A DNA stretch of 64,000 nt from NCBI RefSeq assembly GCF_000718005.1, contig NZ_JODV01000001.1; one strand, 5' to 3'. The stretch's first letter is position 1, and each line of letters opens with the position of its first letter. The notes beneath the pieces were generated by a model. That model was not told the origin of the DNA, made no database searches, and saw only the letters and a list, made by a program, of their open reading frames with translations. Position numbers and translations under genes: made by a program. This document shows, piece by piece, positions 33,200 through 42,107 of this stretch. The stretch comes from Actinoalloteichus_B caeruleus (lineage in GTDB: Bacteria > Actinomycetota > Actinomycetes > Mycobacteriales > Pseudonocardiaceae).

Positions 33200-33880
33200 A
33201 TGGGTGAGGACCGGCCGTATGTCCTGGTGAGCTGCGCGATGTCCGTGGACGGTCACATCGACGACGCCTCGCCCGACCGGCTGCTGCTCTCCGGGGAGGC
33301 CGACTTCGACCGGGTGGACGAGGTGCGCGCGGGCTGTGACGCCATCCTCGTGGGCGCCAACACCATCCGCCGGGACGACCCGCGACTCCTCGTGCGGTCC
33401 GAGGACCGGCGGCGGGCGCGCGTGGCGAGGGGAGTTCCGCCCTCGCCGACCAAGGTCACGCTGACCACCAGCGGAGATCTCGACCCCGGAGCGGCCTTCT
33501 TCACCGAGGGGACGGTGGAGAAGCTCGTCTACGCGCCCCACCAGGCCGCCGGCGTGTTGGGTCGGGACGTCGGTGGTCGGGCCGTCGTGGTCGACGCGGG
33601 GCCCCGGGTCGACCTGGCCTGGGTCCTCGCCGACCTCGCGGGGCGGGGGGTGCGCCGTCTGCTGGTCGAGGGGGGCACGGCGATCCACACCTGGTTCCTC
33701 ACGACCGGGCTGGTCGACGAACTCCACCTGGTCGTCGCGCCGTTCTTCGTGGGGGACCGCCGGGCTCCGCGCCTCGTCGGCGACGGCGAGTTCCCCTGGA
33801 CGTCGAACCGACGCATGACCCTGGTGGAGGCTCGCCCGGTCGGCGACGTGGTGCTGCTCCGGTACCGGCTGCCGTCCTGA
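33200..33880 (+). CDS. RibD C-terminal/dihydrofolate-reductase-fold reductase
   Basis: A 226-aa protein with the RibD C-terminal (bacterial bifunctional deaminase-reductase) fold. PYVLVSCAMSVDGHIDDASPDRLLLS at the N-terminus, GCDAILVGANTIRRDDPRLLVR, and RRLLVEGGTAIHTWFLTTGLVDELHLVVAPFFVG define NADPH and pterin/pyrimidine binding. Enzymes of this type reduce the ribosylamino-pyrimidine in riboflavin synthesis, but stand-alone copies often have other substrates. A GGAGGAACGCG ribosome site precedes the ATG. Confidence 0.88.
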   Translation: MGEDRPYVLVSCAMSVDGHIDDASPDRLLLSGEADFDRVDEVRAGCDAILVGANTIRRDDPRLLVRSEDRRRARVARGVPPSPTKVTLTTSGDLDPGAAFFTEGTVEKLVYAPHQAAGVLGRDVGGRAVVVDAGPRVDLAWVLADLAGRGVRRLLVEGGTAIHTWFLTTGLVDELHLVVAPFFVGDRRAPRLVGDGEFPWTSNRRMTLVEARPVGDVVLLRYRLPS

Positions 33881-33884
33881 TCCT

Positions 33885-33900
33885 CGGTCGAGTTCGACCG
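33885..33900 (+). terminator. Short hairpin after the reductase gene
   Basis: CGGTCGA (33885-33891) and TCGACCG (33894-33900) are perfect 7-nt arms with a 2-nt centre, 5 nt after the stop. The tight loop makes it as likely to be a protein site as a terminator. The rest of the 262-nt gap up to 34142 shows nothing else. Confidence 0.4.
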
Positions 33901-34142
33901 GTCGCGCCCGGCGGTGTTCCGATCCGGGGCCCGGAGGGTCCGCCCCGGTGGTGGCTGCCGGCGCGGCGGTGGCACCGCGTCCGCGGTCGGACTCGTGCCG
34001 CTTCCGCCCATCGGCCCGGACCGGGAGCCCCCGACGACTCCCTCCTGGCCCGGGTCCACCTCTCTTCTCAGCCGGCAGCGGCCCCACCCGGACTGCCGGA
34101 ACGATGGCCGCCGGCGGCACCCGCCACGGCCACCGGTGTGCC

Positions 34143-34751
34143 TCAGCTGCCGCTGTGCACGGCCAGCCGCTGCCGCATCGCGTGCTCGACCAGCGTGATC
34201 AGCGCCTGCTTCGTCGAGTCGCGGTTGCGCGCGTCACACGTCACGATCGGCACGTTCTCGTCGATCGTGAGCGCCTCGCGCACATCCTCGATCCGGTGGT
34301 GCAACATGCCGTCGAAGCAGTTCACCGCCACCACGTAGGGCAGCTCCCGGTCGTCGAAGAAGTCGATCGAGGCGAACGCGTCGGCGAGCCGGCGGGTGTC
34401 GACCAACACGATCGCGCCGATGGCGCCCTTCACGAGGTCGTCCCACATGAACCAGAACCTGTGCTGGCCGGGCGTGCCGAACAGGTACAGGATCAGGTCG
34501 CTGTCCAGCGAGACCCGGCCGAAGTCCATGGCGACCGTGGTGGTCACCTTCCCCGGCGTCGCGGTCAGGTCGTCGACCCCCACGCTGGCTTCCGTCATGA
34601 CAGCTTCAGTGGTCAGCGGCACGATTTCGGAGACCGAGCCCACGAAGGTCGTCTTGCCGACGCCGAACCCTCCGGCCACGACGATCTTCGTGGATGTGGT
34701 CGCCTGCTTCTGTTCCGCATTCCGCTGGGGATCAAAGCCTGCGAAGCCCAC
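34143..34751 (-). CDS. Conservon small GTPase (CvnD-like)
   Basis: A 202-aa Ras-like GTP-binding protein, last gene of a four-gene conservon. The P-loop is VAGGFGVGKTTFVGSVSEI; the DxxG-like region is LYLFGTPGQHRFWFMWDD; and the NKxD position is AVNCFDGM, as is usual in this family. The GTG start at 34751 lies 20 nt inside the DUF742 gene, showing coupling. In Streptomyces, conservons relay membrane signals that affect development and secondary metabolism. Confidence 0.93.
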   Translation of the reverse strand: MGFAGFDPQRNAEQKQATTSTKIVVAGGFGVGKTTFVGSVSEIVPLTTEAVMTEASVGVDDLTATPGKVTTTVAMDFGRVSLDSDLILYLFGTPGQHRFWFMWDDLVKGAIGAIVLVDTRRLADAFASIDFFDDRELPYVVAVNCFDGMLHHRIEDVREALTIDENVPIVTCDARNRDSTKQALITLVEHAMRQRLAVHSGS

Positions 34752-35424
34752 TTAACACCCTTTCCAGGAACGCGAGAGACGGCCCGTCACCCGTCACCAG
34801 GCCGCTGTTGTGCACGAGGACCAGCCCCAGACTCGCCATGTCGCCGATCAGCACCCGGACCACGCCCAGTGGCAACCGGAGGTGCGCGGCGATCTCCGCC
34901 ACCGACCGGGTCTCGGTGCACAGACCGCAGATCGACCGGTGCTCGGCCAGCGCCGCGGTCCGCTGCTCGCGGCCACGATCGCTGGTGGAGACCAACGCCT
35001 CGATGGGAAGATCATAATCGGGGCGGGTCCGCCCGCCCGTCCTGGCGTAGGGGCGGACGAGGGAACCGGTCTCCACCAGCGGATCCCGGCTCTCCTCGTC
35101 GTCGTGCTCGTACTCCGGCCAGCTCTGCTCGGTCTCGTCGACCGGTGGCGGGGCCTGGTAGCCGTCGGAGTAGCCGCGGTCGGCGTACTCCCCGGCGTAA
35201 CCGTCGGAATAGTTGTCGGACATGCTCGTGCCGAGCAGATCGGCGCCAGGTCCACCGAAGAGCGCGCGGTCCGGGTCTCCGACGAGGTAGTCGACGTCTT
35301 CGTCCCGGTGGTGCCGCTCGGCCCGGTCCCGGTGATGGGATCGTCCGTAGAAGCCATCGAGGTCGAGGCGGCTGGCCCAGTCGCCAGCACGTCCGTCACC
35401 GGAACCAGGGTCAGTGGTCATCAC
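34732..35424 (-). CDS. DUF742 conservon protein (CvnC-like)
   Basis: A 230-aa protein. The N-terminal 110 residues are acidic, Tyr/Asp/Gly-rich and disordered (SDNYSDGYAGEYADRGYSDGY), longer than in typical DUF742 proteins. Residues about 115-230 are the conserved winged-helix-like DUF742 domain: SLVRPYARTGGRTRPDYDLPIEALVST and SVAEIAAHLRLPLGVVRVLIGDMASLGLV. GTG 35424 or ATG 35421 can start it; a GGAG site serves either. It overlaps the GTPase gene. Confidence 0.9.
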   Translation of the reverse strand: MMTTDPGSGDGRAGDWASRLDLDGFYGRSHHRDRAERHHRDEDVDYLVGDPDRALFGGPGADLLGTSMSDNYSDGYAGEYADRGYSDGYQAPPPVDETEQSWPEYEHDDEESRDPLVETGSLVRPYARTGGRTRPDYDLPIEALVSTSDRGREQRTAALAEHRSICGLCTETRSVAEIAAHLRLPLGVVRVLIGDMASLGLVLVHNSGLVTGDGPSLAFLERVLSGLRRL

Positions 35425-35452
35425 CGATCACTCCGTAAGTTCACCTGCGAGG

Positions 35453-35875
35453 TCACCTGCGGGTAGCACCTTGCAACTGGGCTCGTAGCTCTGGCGTGAG
35501 CTGGGCCCCGACCCGCTCGACGAGCAATGTCATCTCGTAGGCCACCAAACCGATATCACAGTTCGGTGCCGCCAGGACAGCCAAACAGGAGCCGTCACTG
35601 ATGGACATCAGGAACAGGAAGCCCTGTTCCATCTCCACCACGGTCTGCGCCACCTCACCGGCGTCGAAGACCCGGGCGGCGCCCTGGGTGAGGCTGATCA
35701 GGCCGGAGGCAACCGCGGAGAGCTGCTCGGCCCGGTCCCGGGGCAGGCCGTGTGAACCCGCGAGTAGGAGGCCGTCCGCGGAGACGACCACCGCGTGGGC
35801 GACGCCGGGGACACGCCGTACGAAATCAGTGATCAACCAACCGAAGCTGCCTGGTTGCTGGGCGGAAGCGGTCAC
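35453..35875 (-). CDS. Roadblock/LC7 conservon protein (CvnB-like)
   Basis: A 140-aa roadblock/LC7 fold protein: FVRRVPGVAHAVVVSADGLLLAGSHGLPRDRAEQLSAVASGL is the family core and INMISDGS-like MSISDGSCLAVLAAPNCDIGLVAYEM closes it. It acts in the cytoplasm as a partner of the small GTPase. GTG 35875 overlaps the sensor kinase stop by 4 nt (GTGA). Confidence 0.92.
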   Translation of the reverse strand: MTASAQQPGSFGWLITDFVRRVPGVAHAVVVSADGLLLAGSHGLPRDRAEQLSAVASGLISLTQGAARVFDAGEVAQTVVEMEQGFLFLMSISDGSCLAVLAAPNCDIGLVAYEMTLLVERVGAQLTPELRAQLQGATRR

Positions 35876-38800
35876 TCCTGCTCCTCGTCGTGACGGCCGG
35901 TGGACTGGTGTGATTGTGCTGCGGACGGGCCGGTGTTCACCAGGGTCTCGACCCTATGGTGCCTGCCACGCCGCAGTCCCTGCTGGAAGTTGGACATCCT
36001 GCCTCTGATCGAGTCGGCCGAGCGAACGGGGCCGAAGCGCTCTTGCCCGGTCGACGCGGGGGCGGGTGCCGTTCCAGAAGCGGTGCTCCTCGGGGACTGC
36101 TCGGACGGCTTGACCCTCGGTGGGGTCTTGGACTTGTCCTTCTTCGGAGCGATCGAGCCCGGCATCAGCTGGGCCTTGGGCACCCGCTTGGGCAGCCCCG
36201 CCGTCGTCGTGTCCTCCGGGCTCTGGTTGAGCACGGTCTTGGCGGCCTCCCACCCCTCGTCGCCGGCCGAACGCCAGCTGTGCTGACCGGTCGACTCCGG
36301 TTGGGCGCTCTCGGCGACCGGTGGTGCGGGCGGGGGCGTCTCCTGGGGGCGCTCCGGCTCCCTGGTGGCGGGCCGGTCGGCGGGGCGTGGCCGTCGCACG
36401 ATCTCCGTCGGCGCGGACCGGTCCGGCCGCTTGGGCAGCGGCCGAGGACCACGGTGGTCGTTGCCGGACGGTGCGGCCTGGTCCCTGCCGGCGGCCGGCC
36501 GGGGAGCGGGCTGCCGCGCCTGCGCCTGCGGGGCGGGGGCGGGTTCCTCGGCGGGCTGGTCGTCAGCGGCGTCCGGGTCCTCCGGCTGGAACCACTGCGA
36601 CAGCACCTCCTCGTAGATGGGCAGCCGCTCGGTGGGGGCGTCGAGGTCCGCGTTCGGGTCCCTCTCCTCCTCGGGCGCCTGCCGCTTCCCGGCCTGGGCC
36701 GCCTGCCGCGCGGGGCGGTCGACCGGCCTGGCCGGCGGGGCGGCCGGCGCCTCCTGGGATGCCCCCAGCGCCTCCTGGGCGTCGGCCCAGTCGTCGTCCG
36801 CGCCCTCGGGCTCCTCGGCCCTGCCCTGGGCGTCGTCGACGTCCGTCGGGCTGAAGTGGGCGGTGTCCTCCGGCCCGACCGGGCGGGCGCCCGACAGCCG
36901 GTTGGCGAAGTCGGCGCCGCGGTCGGGGCGGCGAGCCGGCGCCGGCTGCTCGGCCGCCTGGTTCTCCGGAGCCGGGGAGAAGAAGGAGCTGGTGCTGGCG
37001 GTGGCCGTGGTGCCGGCGTCCTGCACCGCGCTGGCGTCGAACACCCCGCTGTCGAGGTTGTTCAGCGCCGGCGACGCCGGCTCCTCCATCTCGTCGTAGT
37101 ACTCGTACTCGTCCTCGGCGTCGCCGCCGGGCGGGAGCGCTGGCACCGAAGCCGGGTCGGCGGCACCACCCTGGCTGACCACCGCGGCGGGCGGCTGGGC
37201 CGGACCGGGCGGCGGGGCGAGCGCACCGGCGGCGGTTCCCCGCACCGAGGACGGCCGGACGACCAGCGCGGCTGGCACGACGACGAGGGCGATGATGCCG
37301 CCCTCCAGGTACTCGCTGCGCAGCCGGACGCGGATCTCGTGCCGCTTGGCGAGCTGGGCGACCACGTACAGACCCATCCGCCGGGAGACCCCGACGTCGA
37401 CGCGCGGCGGGTTGGCCAGCCGCTCGTTGACCGCCGAGAGCTCCTCGTCCGGCATACCGACACCGCGGTCGGTGATCTCGATGATCAGCTCGTTCTTGCG
37501 GCTGTGCGCCGTGCGCACCGTCACCTTCGTGCTCGGGTCGGACAGCGCGGTCGCGTTGTCCAGCAGCTCGGCGATGAGGTGGACGAGGTCGTTGACGGCA
37601 CGGCCCTGCACGAGCAGTTCGGGCGTGCTGGAGACGGTGACCCTGGCGTACTGCTCGACCTCGGAGACCGCCGCGCCCAGGATGTCGCCGACCGGGACCG
37701 GCTTGGCCATCCGCCGGGTGGTGTCGGTGCCGGCGAGGACCAGCAGGTTCTCGCTGTTGCGGCGCATACGGGTCGCGAGGTGGTCCAGCTCGAAGAGGTT
37801 CGCCAGCTGGTCCGGGTCCTGCTCGTCGCGCTCCAGCCGGTCGATCAGGCCCAGCTGCCGCTCCACCAGGGTCTGGCTGCGGCGGGAGAGGTTGACGAAC
37901 ATCGCGTTGACGTTCGCCCGGAGCAGGGCCTGCTCACCGGCCAGCCGGACCGCCTGGTTGTGCACCGCGTCGAACGCGCGGGCCAGCTGACCGATCTCCT
38001 CGCGGGTGTGCACGTCCACGGCGGGCACGGAGACCTTCGGGATCTCGTTGTCGGTGTCCCGCATCTGGGCGATGACCGCCGGCAGGCGCTCGTGGGCCAC
38101 GTCCAGCGCGGTCGTCCGCAGCGTCCGCAGCGGGCTCAGCATCGACCGGAGGACGACGGTCATCAGGACCAGCGCGAGCACCAGGGTGCCGAGCACCAGA
38201 CCGGCGTCGCGGTAGGCGGCGGTGCGGACGTCGCCGGCCAACCGCTCGGCCTCGCCGTGCAGCTGCCCCTGGAGGCCGTCCTCCACCTGGCGCATCAGGT
38301 CGAGCGTGGTGGCGGCGGCCTGGTTCCACTCGGCGACGGGGATGCCGAGGCCCCCCTCACCGCCCGACCTGGCCAGTGCCTGCTGGAGCAGGCGGCTCCT
38401 CAGGTCGACCTCCGGACCGGTGACGGTGTCGGCGTAGAAGTTCGCCTCCGACACCGAGGCGGTGTTCTGGAACTCGGTGAGCGCCGCCGCGTACTGGGCG
38501 CTGGCCCGGGAGACCACGTCGGTCTGCCCGGTGACGAAGGAACCCTCCTGCGCGGCGGTGAGCAGCACTGACCGCTGGATGGCGATCTGTTCCTTGGCCC
38601 TGGCGACCGCCTCGGTCCCACGGAAGGTGGAGCTGACCTCGGTGTCGGCCGCGCTCGCCGCGAGCTCCCGGTTGAGCTGCAACAGCGTGTCGATCATGCT
38701 GGTGTAGGTGGTGATGACGGCCACGTGCGGGTACTGGGAGCCCAGCACCGCCCGTTCCCGCAGGACGCCCAGCGTGCCCAGGCGGTACTGGGCCCGGTCG

Positions 38801-39327
38801 AGGGCGGACTGCACCGAGGCGGTGTCGGTGGCCAGCACGCCGGCGGCGCTGTCGAAGCTCGCAACGGCGGAGTCGACCTGCCCCATGACCTCGGTGAGCG
38901 ACTCGTCGTTGCGCTCCCGGCCGCTGGCGATGTAGACGGCGGCCAGGTCGCGTTCACGCTGGAGTTCGTGGGCGAGACCGGTGATCCGCTGGGACAGTTC
39001 GACGCTGCGCACGACCAACGCGTAGGTGTCTGCGGCGCGCAGCTGGTCGAGGACTCGGAACCCGCCGAGCACCACCGCCGCGAGGGTGGGCACCAGCAGG
39101 ATGACGATCAGCTTGTTGCGGACCTTCCAGTTCTGGAGCCGCCAGCGGCCACTGCGCTTCGGGGACAACGCGACCTCGTTCGCGTTGTCCTCGGCTGGCT
39201 CGACGCCGGAGTCGCGCGCTGCGCCCTGCTGACCGACCGCACTGGGGCGGCCGTCGCTTTCCGCACCGCGCGCCTCGTCGGCGTCAGCGGCGGCATCAAT
39301 CCCGGAGGACGCCTTCTGACCTGGCAC
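35872..39327 (-). CDS. Conservon sensor histidine kinase with NIT domain (CvnA-like)
   Basis: A 1151-aa membrane sensor. In order: a cytoplasmic acidic N-terminus (1-70), TM1 (about 73-92), an extracellular helical NIT domain (about 100-360), TM2 (about 375-397), HAMP (to about 455), a dimerisation helix with LSRRSQTLVERQLGLIDRLE and ELDHLATRMRRNSENLLVLAG, and a HATPase_c domain (about 590-700) with N-box HLIAELLDNATALSDP and G1 box DRGVGMPDEEL. The remaining about 440 residues are disordered Pro/Ala/Glu/Arg-rich. It leads a kinase, roadblock, DUF742, GTPase operon; no cytochrome P450 (cvnE) follows. A TATAGT hexamer at 39598-39593 may be its -10, giving a long leader. Confidence 0.93.
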   Translation of the reverse strand: MPGQKASSGIDAAADADEARGAESDGRPSAVGQQGAARDSGVEPAEDNANEVALSPKRSGRWRLQNWKVRNKLIVILLVPTLAAVVLGGFRVLDQLRAADTYALVVRSVELSQRITGLAHELQRERDLAAVYIASGRERNDESLTEVMGQVDSAVASFDSAAGVLATDTASVQSALDRAQYRLGTLGVLRERAVLGSQYPHVAVITTYTSMIDTLLQLNRELAASAADTEVSSTFRGTEAVARAKEQIAIQRSVLLTAAQEGSFVTGQTDVVSRASAQYAAALTEFQNTASVSEANFYADTVTGPEVDLRSRLLQQALARSGGEGGLGIPVAEWNQAAATTLDLMRQVEDGLQGQLHGEAERLAGDVRTAAYRDAGLVLGTLVLALVLMTVVLRSMLSPLRTLRTTALDVAHERLPAVIAQMRDTDNEIPKVSVPAVDVHTREEIGQLARAFDAVHNQAVRLAGEQALLRANVNAMFVNLSRRSQTLVERQLGLIDRLERDEQDPDQLANLFELDHLATRMRRNSENLLVLAGTDTTRRMAKPVPVGDILGAAVSEVEQYARVTVSSTPELLVQGRAVNDLVHLIAELLDNATALSDPSTKVTVRTAHSRKNELIIEITDRGVGMPDEELSAVNERLANPPRVDVGVSRRMGLYVVAQLAKRHEIRVRLRSEYLEGGIIALVVVPAALVVRPSSVRGTAAGALAPPPGPAQPPAAVVSQGGAADPASVPALPPGGDAEDEYEYYDEMEEPASPALNNLDSGVFDASAVQDAGTTATASTSSFFSPAPENQAAEQPAPARRPDRGADFANRLSGARPVGPEDTAHFSPTDVDDAQGRAEEPEGADDDWADAQEALGASQEAPAAPPARPVDRPARQAAQAGKRQAPEEERDPNADLDAPTERLPIYEEVLSQWFQPEDPDAADDQPAEEPAPAPQAQARQPAPRPAAGRDQAAPSGNDHRGPRPLPKRPDRSAPTEIVRRPRPADRPATREPERPQETPPPAPPVAESAQPESTGQHSWRSAGDEGWEAAKTVLNQSPEDTTTAGLPKRVPKAQLMPGSIAPKKDKSKTPPRVKPSEQSPRSTASGTAPAPASTGQERFGPVRSADSIRGRMSNFQQGLRRGRHHRVETLVNTGPSAAQSHQSTGRHDEEQE

Positions 39328-40265
39328 GGCTAGTTAATCCTCCAACTCGGGGTGACAGAGGGAGCGGAGTCGAGCGTCGACGAGTTCCGGGATCCGGGAG
39401 CAGCCTCGGTGCCGCTGGCAGGAGTGCCACGGCCCCCGCACCGCGACCGGTCGGCCCCGCGGCTGCGCCGGAGCCCCTGGCCCTCCCGCTGCGCGCAGCC
39501 GAAGCGGCCGGACCCCTGCCATCCCACTCCCTGATCGACTCGCGACGCCTCGGCCCCGTCATGTTCGTGAAGGCAACGAGCGTCGCCGCGCCACTATACT
39601 CACGCAGCGCAAGTCGCCACGCCGGACATCCCCCGATAGACCACCCAATTGGGTTGGCATCGTCTCAAAAACTACCGGTTGTTTCCAGTAATGCCCCCGT
39701 TTAGGGTGTCTCGTGTCTTGCCAAGGCGAGCACACTCCCAGAGATGAGGCCATGTCCGCATCGCGACGCCGACCCGGCGGCGAACGGCCCGCCGGCACGC
39801 CGGACCACCGGCCCTCGCCGCCCGGGCGAGCGGTGTCACCTCCCGACCGGAGCGACGGCGACCCTCGGTCCCCGCACTCTACTTCGGACACCGGGGCGGC
39901 AGTGGCGTCGGCCACTCCGACATGCGGGAAGATCGCGATCCGCTCACCCCTCGGCCACGGCACGACGTCAGCGCGCTCCGGAGATCCACCCCCGGACGTC
40001 GACCACGCCCCGCGACCGAGCAAGCACCACTCCGACATTCGAGCAGTGCGGGTACCACCAGTCGGACTATCGATTTGGCAAGTTGATCAGAAAGTTACTT
40101 GAAGTAGCGCAAAACGGGATCGTTCGCTCACCTAAGCGAAGTAATCGAGTGATCTAATGGCGATCAACCGAGCACGGATAGTGACGCCTCTGACGCTTGT
40201 CGCCCGGCCGGCCAGGCGAATCGCCACTTTCGCCGAAGTCCTCTCACATCATCAAGGAGCATCAC
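39328..40265. other. 940-bp divergent intergenic region
   Basis: No convincing gene. Open frames at 39559-40038 (minus) and 39713-40157 (plus) have shadow-like translations. Features seen: TATAGT on the minus strand (39598-39593), a perfect ACCCAATTGGGT palindrome at 39643-39654, and a locally AT-rich strip at 40070-40165 with ACTTGAAGT (40097-40105) and the dyad TCGCT/AGCGA (about 40124-40139). Promoters for the conservon and the ABC operon must lie here. Confidence 0.6.
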
Positions 40266-41300
40266 ATGGTTCGACCGAACCGGTGGACGGCGCCCACGTC
40301 GCGGCCCGTACGGGTGGCCGCGGTGGGCACCGCTCTCTCGTTGACTGCCCTGCTGAGCGGCTGCGGCCTGCTCGACGGGTCCAGCGGAGCGGACGAGAGC
40401 GCCGCCGAGGGCGGGGGCCAGGTTGAGAAGTCGGACATCACGATCGGTTACAACCCGATCATCGACGTGGCGCCCATCTTCTACGCCGACGAGAACGGCT
40501 ACTTCGCCGACGAGGGCCTGAACGTCACCACGGAGCGCACCACCAGCGGCGCCGAGGCGATCGCCTCGCTCGCGGGGGGATCGCTCGACTTCACCTACGG
40601 CAGCCACGTCGCCTTCATGGCCGCGCAGGCCTCCGGCATCGCCGACCTCAAAATCGTCGGGGACGCGTACACCGCCCTCGAGGACAACGTGGCGATCATG
40701 ACGGTGCCCGACTCCGGGGTCGAGACGCCCGAGGACCTCGCCGACGTCAGCATCGGCATCAACGCCGAACGCAGCCTCGCCGACCTGCTCTCCATCTCCG
40801 CCATGACCTCCAACGGCGTCGACGTCGCCTACGACGACGTCAACTGGCAGCAGATGGCCATGCCCGACCTGCCCACGGCCCTGGCCAACGGCGACATCAA
40901 GGCCGCCCTCCTCCCGGAACCGTTCCTGACCCAGGCCGCGATGGAGTACGGGGCGTTCAAGGTCCTGGACGCCGCGGAAGGACCGACCGCCGAGTGGCCA
41001 CTGGGCGGGTACGTGGTCAGCGCGGACTTCGCGGAGGAGAACCCGAGGACCGTGGCCGCGTTCCAGCGCGCGCTGGTGCGGGCCTCCGAAGCGCTGGTGG
41101 ACCAGGGCGAGCTGGAGCAGATCCTGCCCGAGGTCGCCGGCATCGAGGAGGACATCGTCTCCGTCCTGAACTTCGGCGCCTTCCCGACCACCCTGGAGGC
41201 CGAGCGCATCCAGCGGGTGGCCACCCTCATGTCGCAGTTCTCCTTCATCGAGGAGCCGATCGACGTGGAGGACATGATCGTCCCGCTCCCCGAGGACTGA
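40266..41300 (+). CDS. NitT/TauT-type ABC substrate-binding lipoprotein
   Basis: A 344-aa lipoprotein: a basic start, hydrophobic stretch and lipobox LLSGC at about residue 35. The mature part is a periplasmic-binding-protein type II fold of the SsuA/THI5/NMT1 class: IGYNPIIDVAPIFYADENGYFADEGLNVT, GSLDFTYGSHVAFMAA and ALLPEPFLTQAAMEYG. Ligands in this class include sulfonates, nitrate, and thiamine or riboflavin precursors; none can be chosen here. ATG 40266 has AAGGAG at 5 nt. It is the first gene of a four-gene importer operon. Confidence 0.92.
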   Translation: MVRPNRWTAPTSRPVRVAAVGTALSLTALLSGCGLLDGSSGADESAAEGGGQVEKSDITIGYNPIIDVAPIFYADENGYFADEGLNVTTERTTSGAEAIASLAGGSLDFTYGSHVAFMAAQASGIADLKIVGDAYTALEDNVAIMTVPDSGVETPEDLADVSIGINAERSLADLLSISAMTSNGVDVAYDDVNWQQMAMPDLPTALANGDIKAALLPEPFLTQAAMEYGAFKVLDAAEGPTAEWPLGGYVVSADFAEENPRTVAAFQRALVRASEALVDQGELEQILPEVAGIEEDIVSVLNFGAFPTTLEAERIQRVATLMSQFSFIEEPIDVEDMIVPLPED

Positions 41301-41339
41301 TCGCCGTTCACTGATCACACCACGACGGACTGACACCTC

Positions 41340-42107
41340 ATGCGTTCAGCGCTCAGGGGCGCGATCGGCGTGGCCGGCTTCCTCCTCCTCTGGGAGGCCG
41401 CCGGGCACGCCGGGTTCGCGCCGCAGAACCTCTTCCCCCCGGTCTCGATGGTCTTCGCGCGGTTGGGAGAACTCCTGGCGACCGAGGAGTTCCTCCGCGA
41501 GATCATCGCGACCGTCCTCGCCTGGCTGATCGCCCTCGCCGTCGCCACCGGGATCGCCGTCCCCCTCGGCCTGCTGCTCGGCAGCTACCCCGCCGTCCGG
41601 CGGGCCACCAAGGTGCTGGTCGAGTTCATCCGGCCGGTGCCACCGGTGGCCCTGATCCCGCTGCTGATCGTGCTCATCGGCAACGGCCCCGAAACCAAGA
41701 TCAGCCTGGCCGTCTTCGGCGCGCTCTGGCCGATCCTGTTCAACACCATCTACGCGCTCGACGAACTCGAACCGATGTACGTCGAGACCGCCCGCTCCTT
41801 CGGCCTCGGCCGAGCGGCGATCATGACCAGGGTGGCACTGCCCAACGCCCTGCCCTTCATCTTCACCGGAGTCCGCATCTCCGCGTCCATCGCCCTGATC
41901 CTGGTGATCAGCGTCGAACTCCGAGGCGGCGGCACCGCCGGCATCGGGTACTGGATGCTCGGCGTCAGCCAGGGCATCCGGCAGATGGACCTGGTGCTCG
42001 CCGGCACGCTGGTCGCCGGGGTCATCGGTCTGCTCAGCAACTACGGGCTCGAATGGCTGCAACGGCGGCTCTTCGGCTGGAACGAGATCGCCCAGGAGGC
42101 CCGATGA
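41340..42107 (+). CDS. ABC transporter permease 1 (NitT/TauT family)
   Basis: A 255-aa BPD-type permease with six hydrophobic helices. The EAA-loop region reads ARSFGLGRAAIMTRVALPNALPFIFTGVRI, preceded by RPVPPVALIPLLIVLIGNG, both typical of SsuC/TauC-like proteins. The stop overlaps the start of permease 2 (ATGA). The two permeases presumably form a heterodimer. Confidence 0.92.
   Translation: MRSALRGAIGVAGFLLLWEAAGHAGFAPQNLFPPVSMVFARLGELLATEEFLREIIATVLAWLIALAVATGIAVPLGLLLGSYPAVRRATKVLVEFIRPVPPVALIPLLIVLIGNGPETKISLAVFGALWPILFNTIYALDELEPMYVETARSFGLGRAAIMTRVALPNALPFIFTGVRISASIALILVISVELRGGGTAGIGYWMLGVSQGIRQMDLVLAGTLVAGVIGLLSNYGLEWLQRRLFGWNEIAQEAR

Noticed and set aside
35914..38571. 885-codon plus-strand open frame
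   Set aside because: Antisense to the conservon kinase; composition is that of a GC-rich shadow.
39559..40157. Small genes in the conservon-ABC gap
   Set aside because: Frames on both strands overlap each other, lack ribosome sites and have low-complexity translations.
40070..40260. TPP or other thiamine-type riboswitch before the ABC importer
   Set aside because: No CTGAGA-like or GAACCTGAT-like core is visible.
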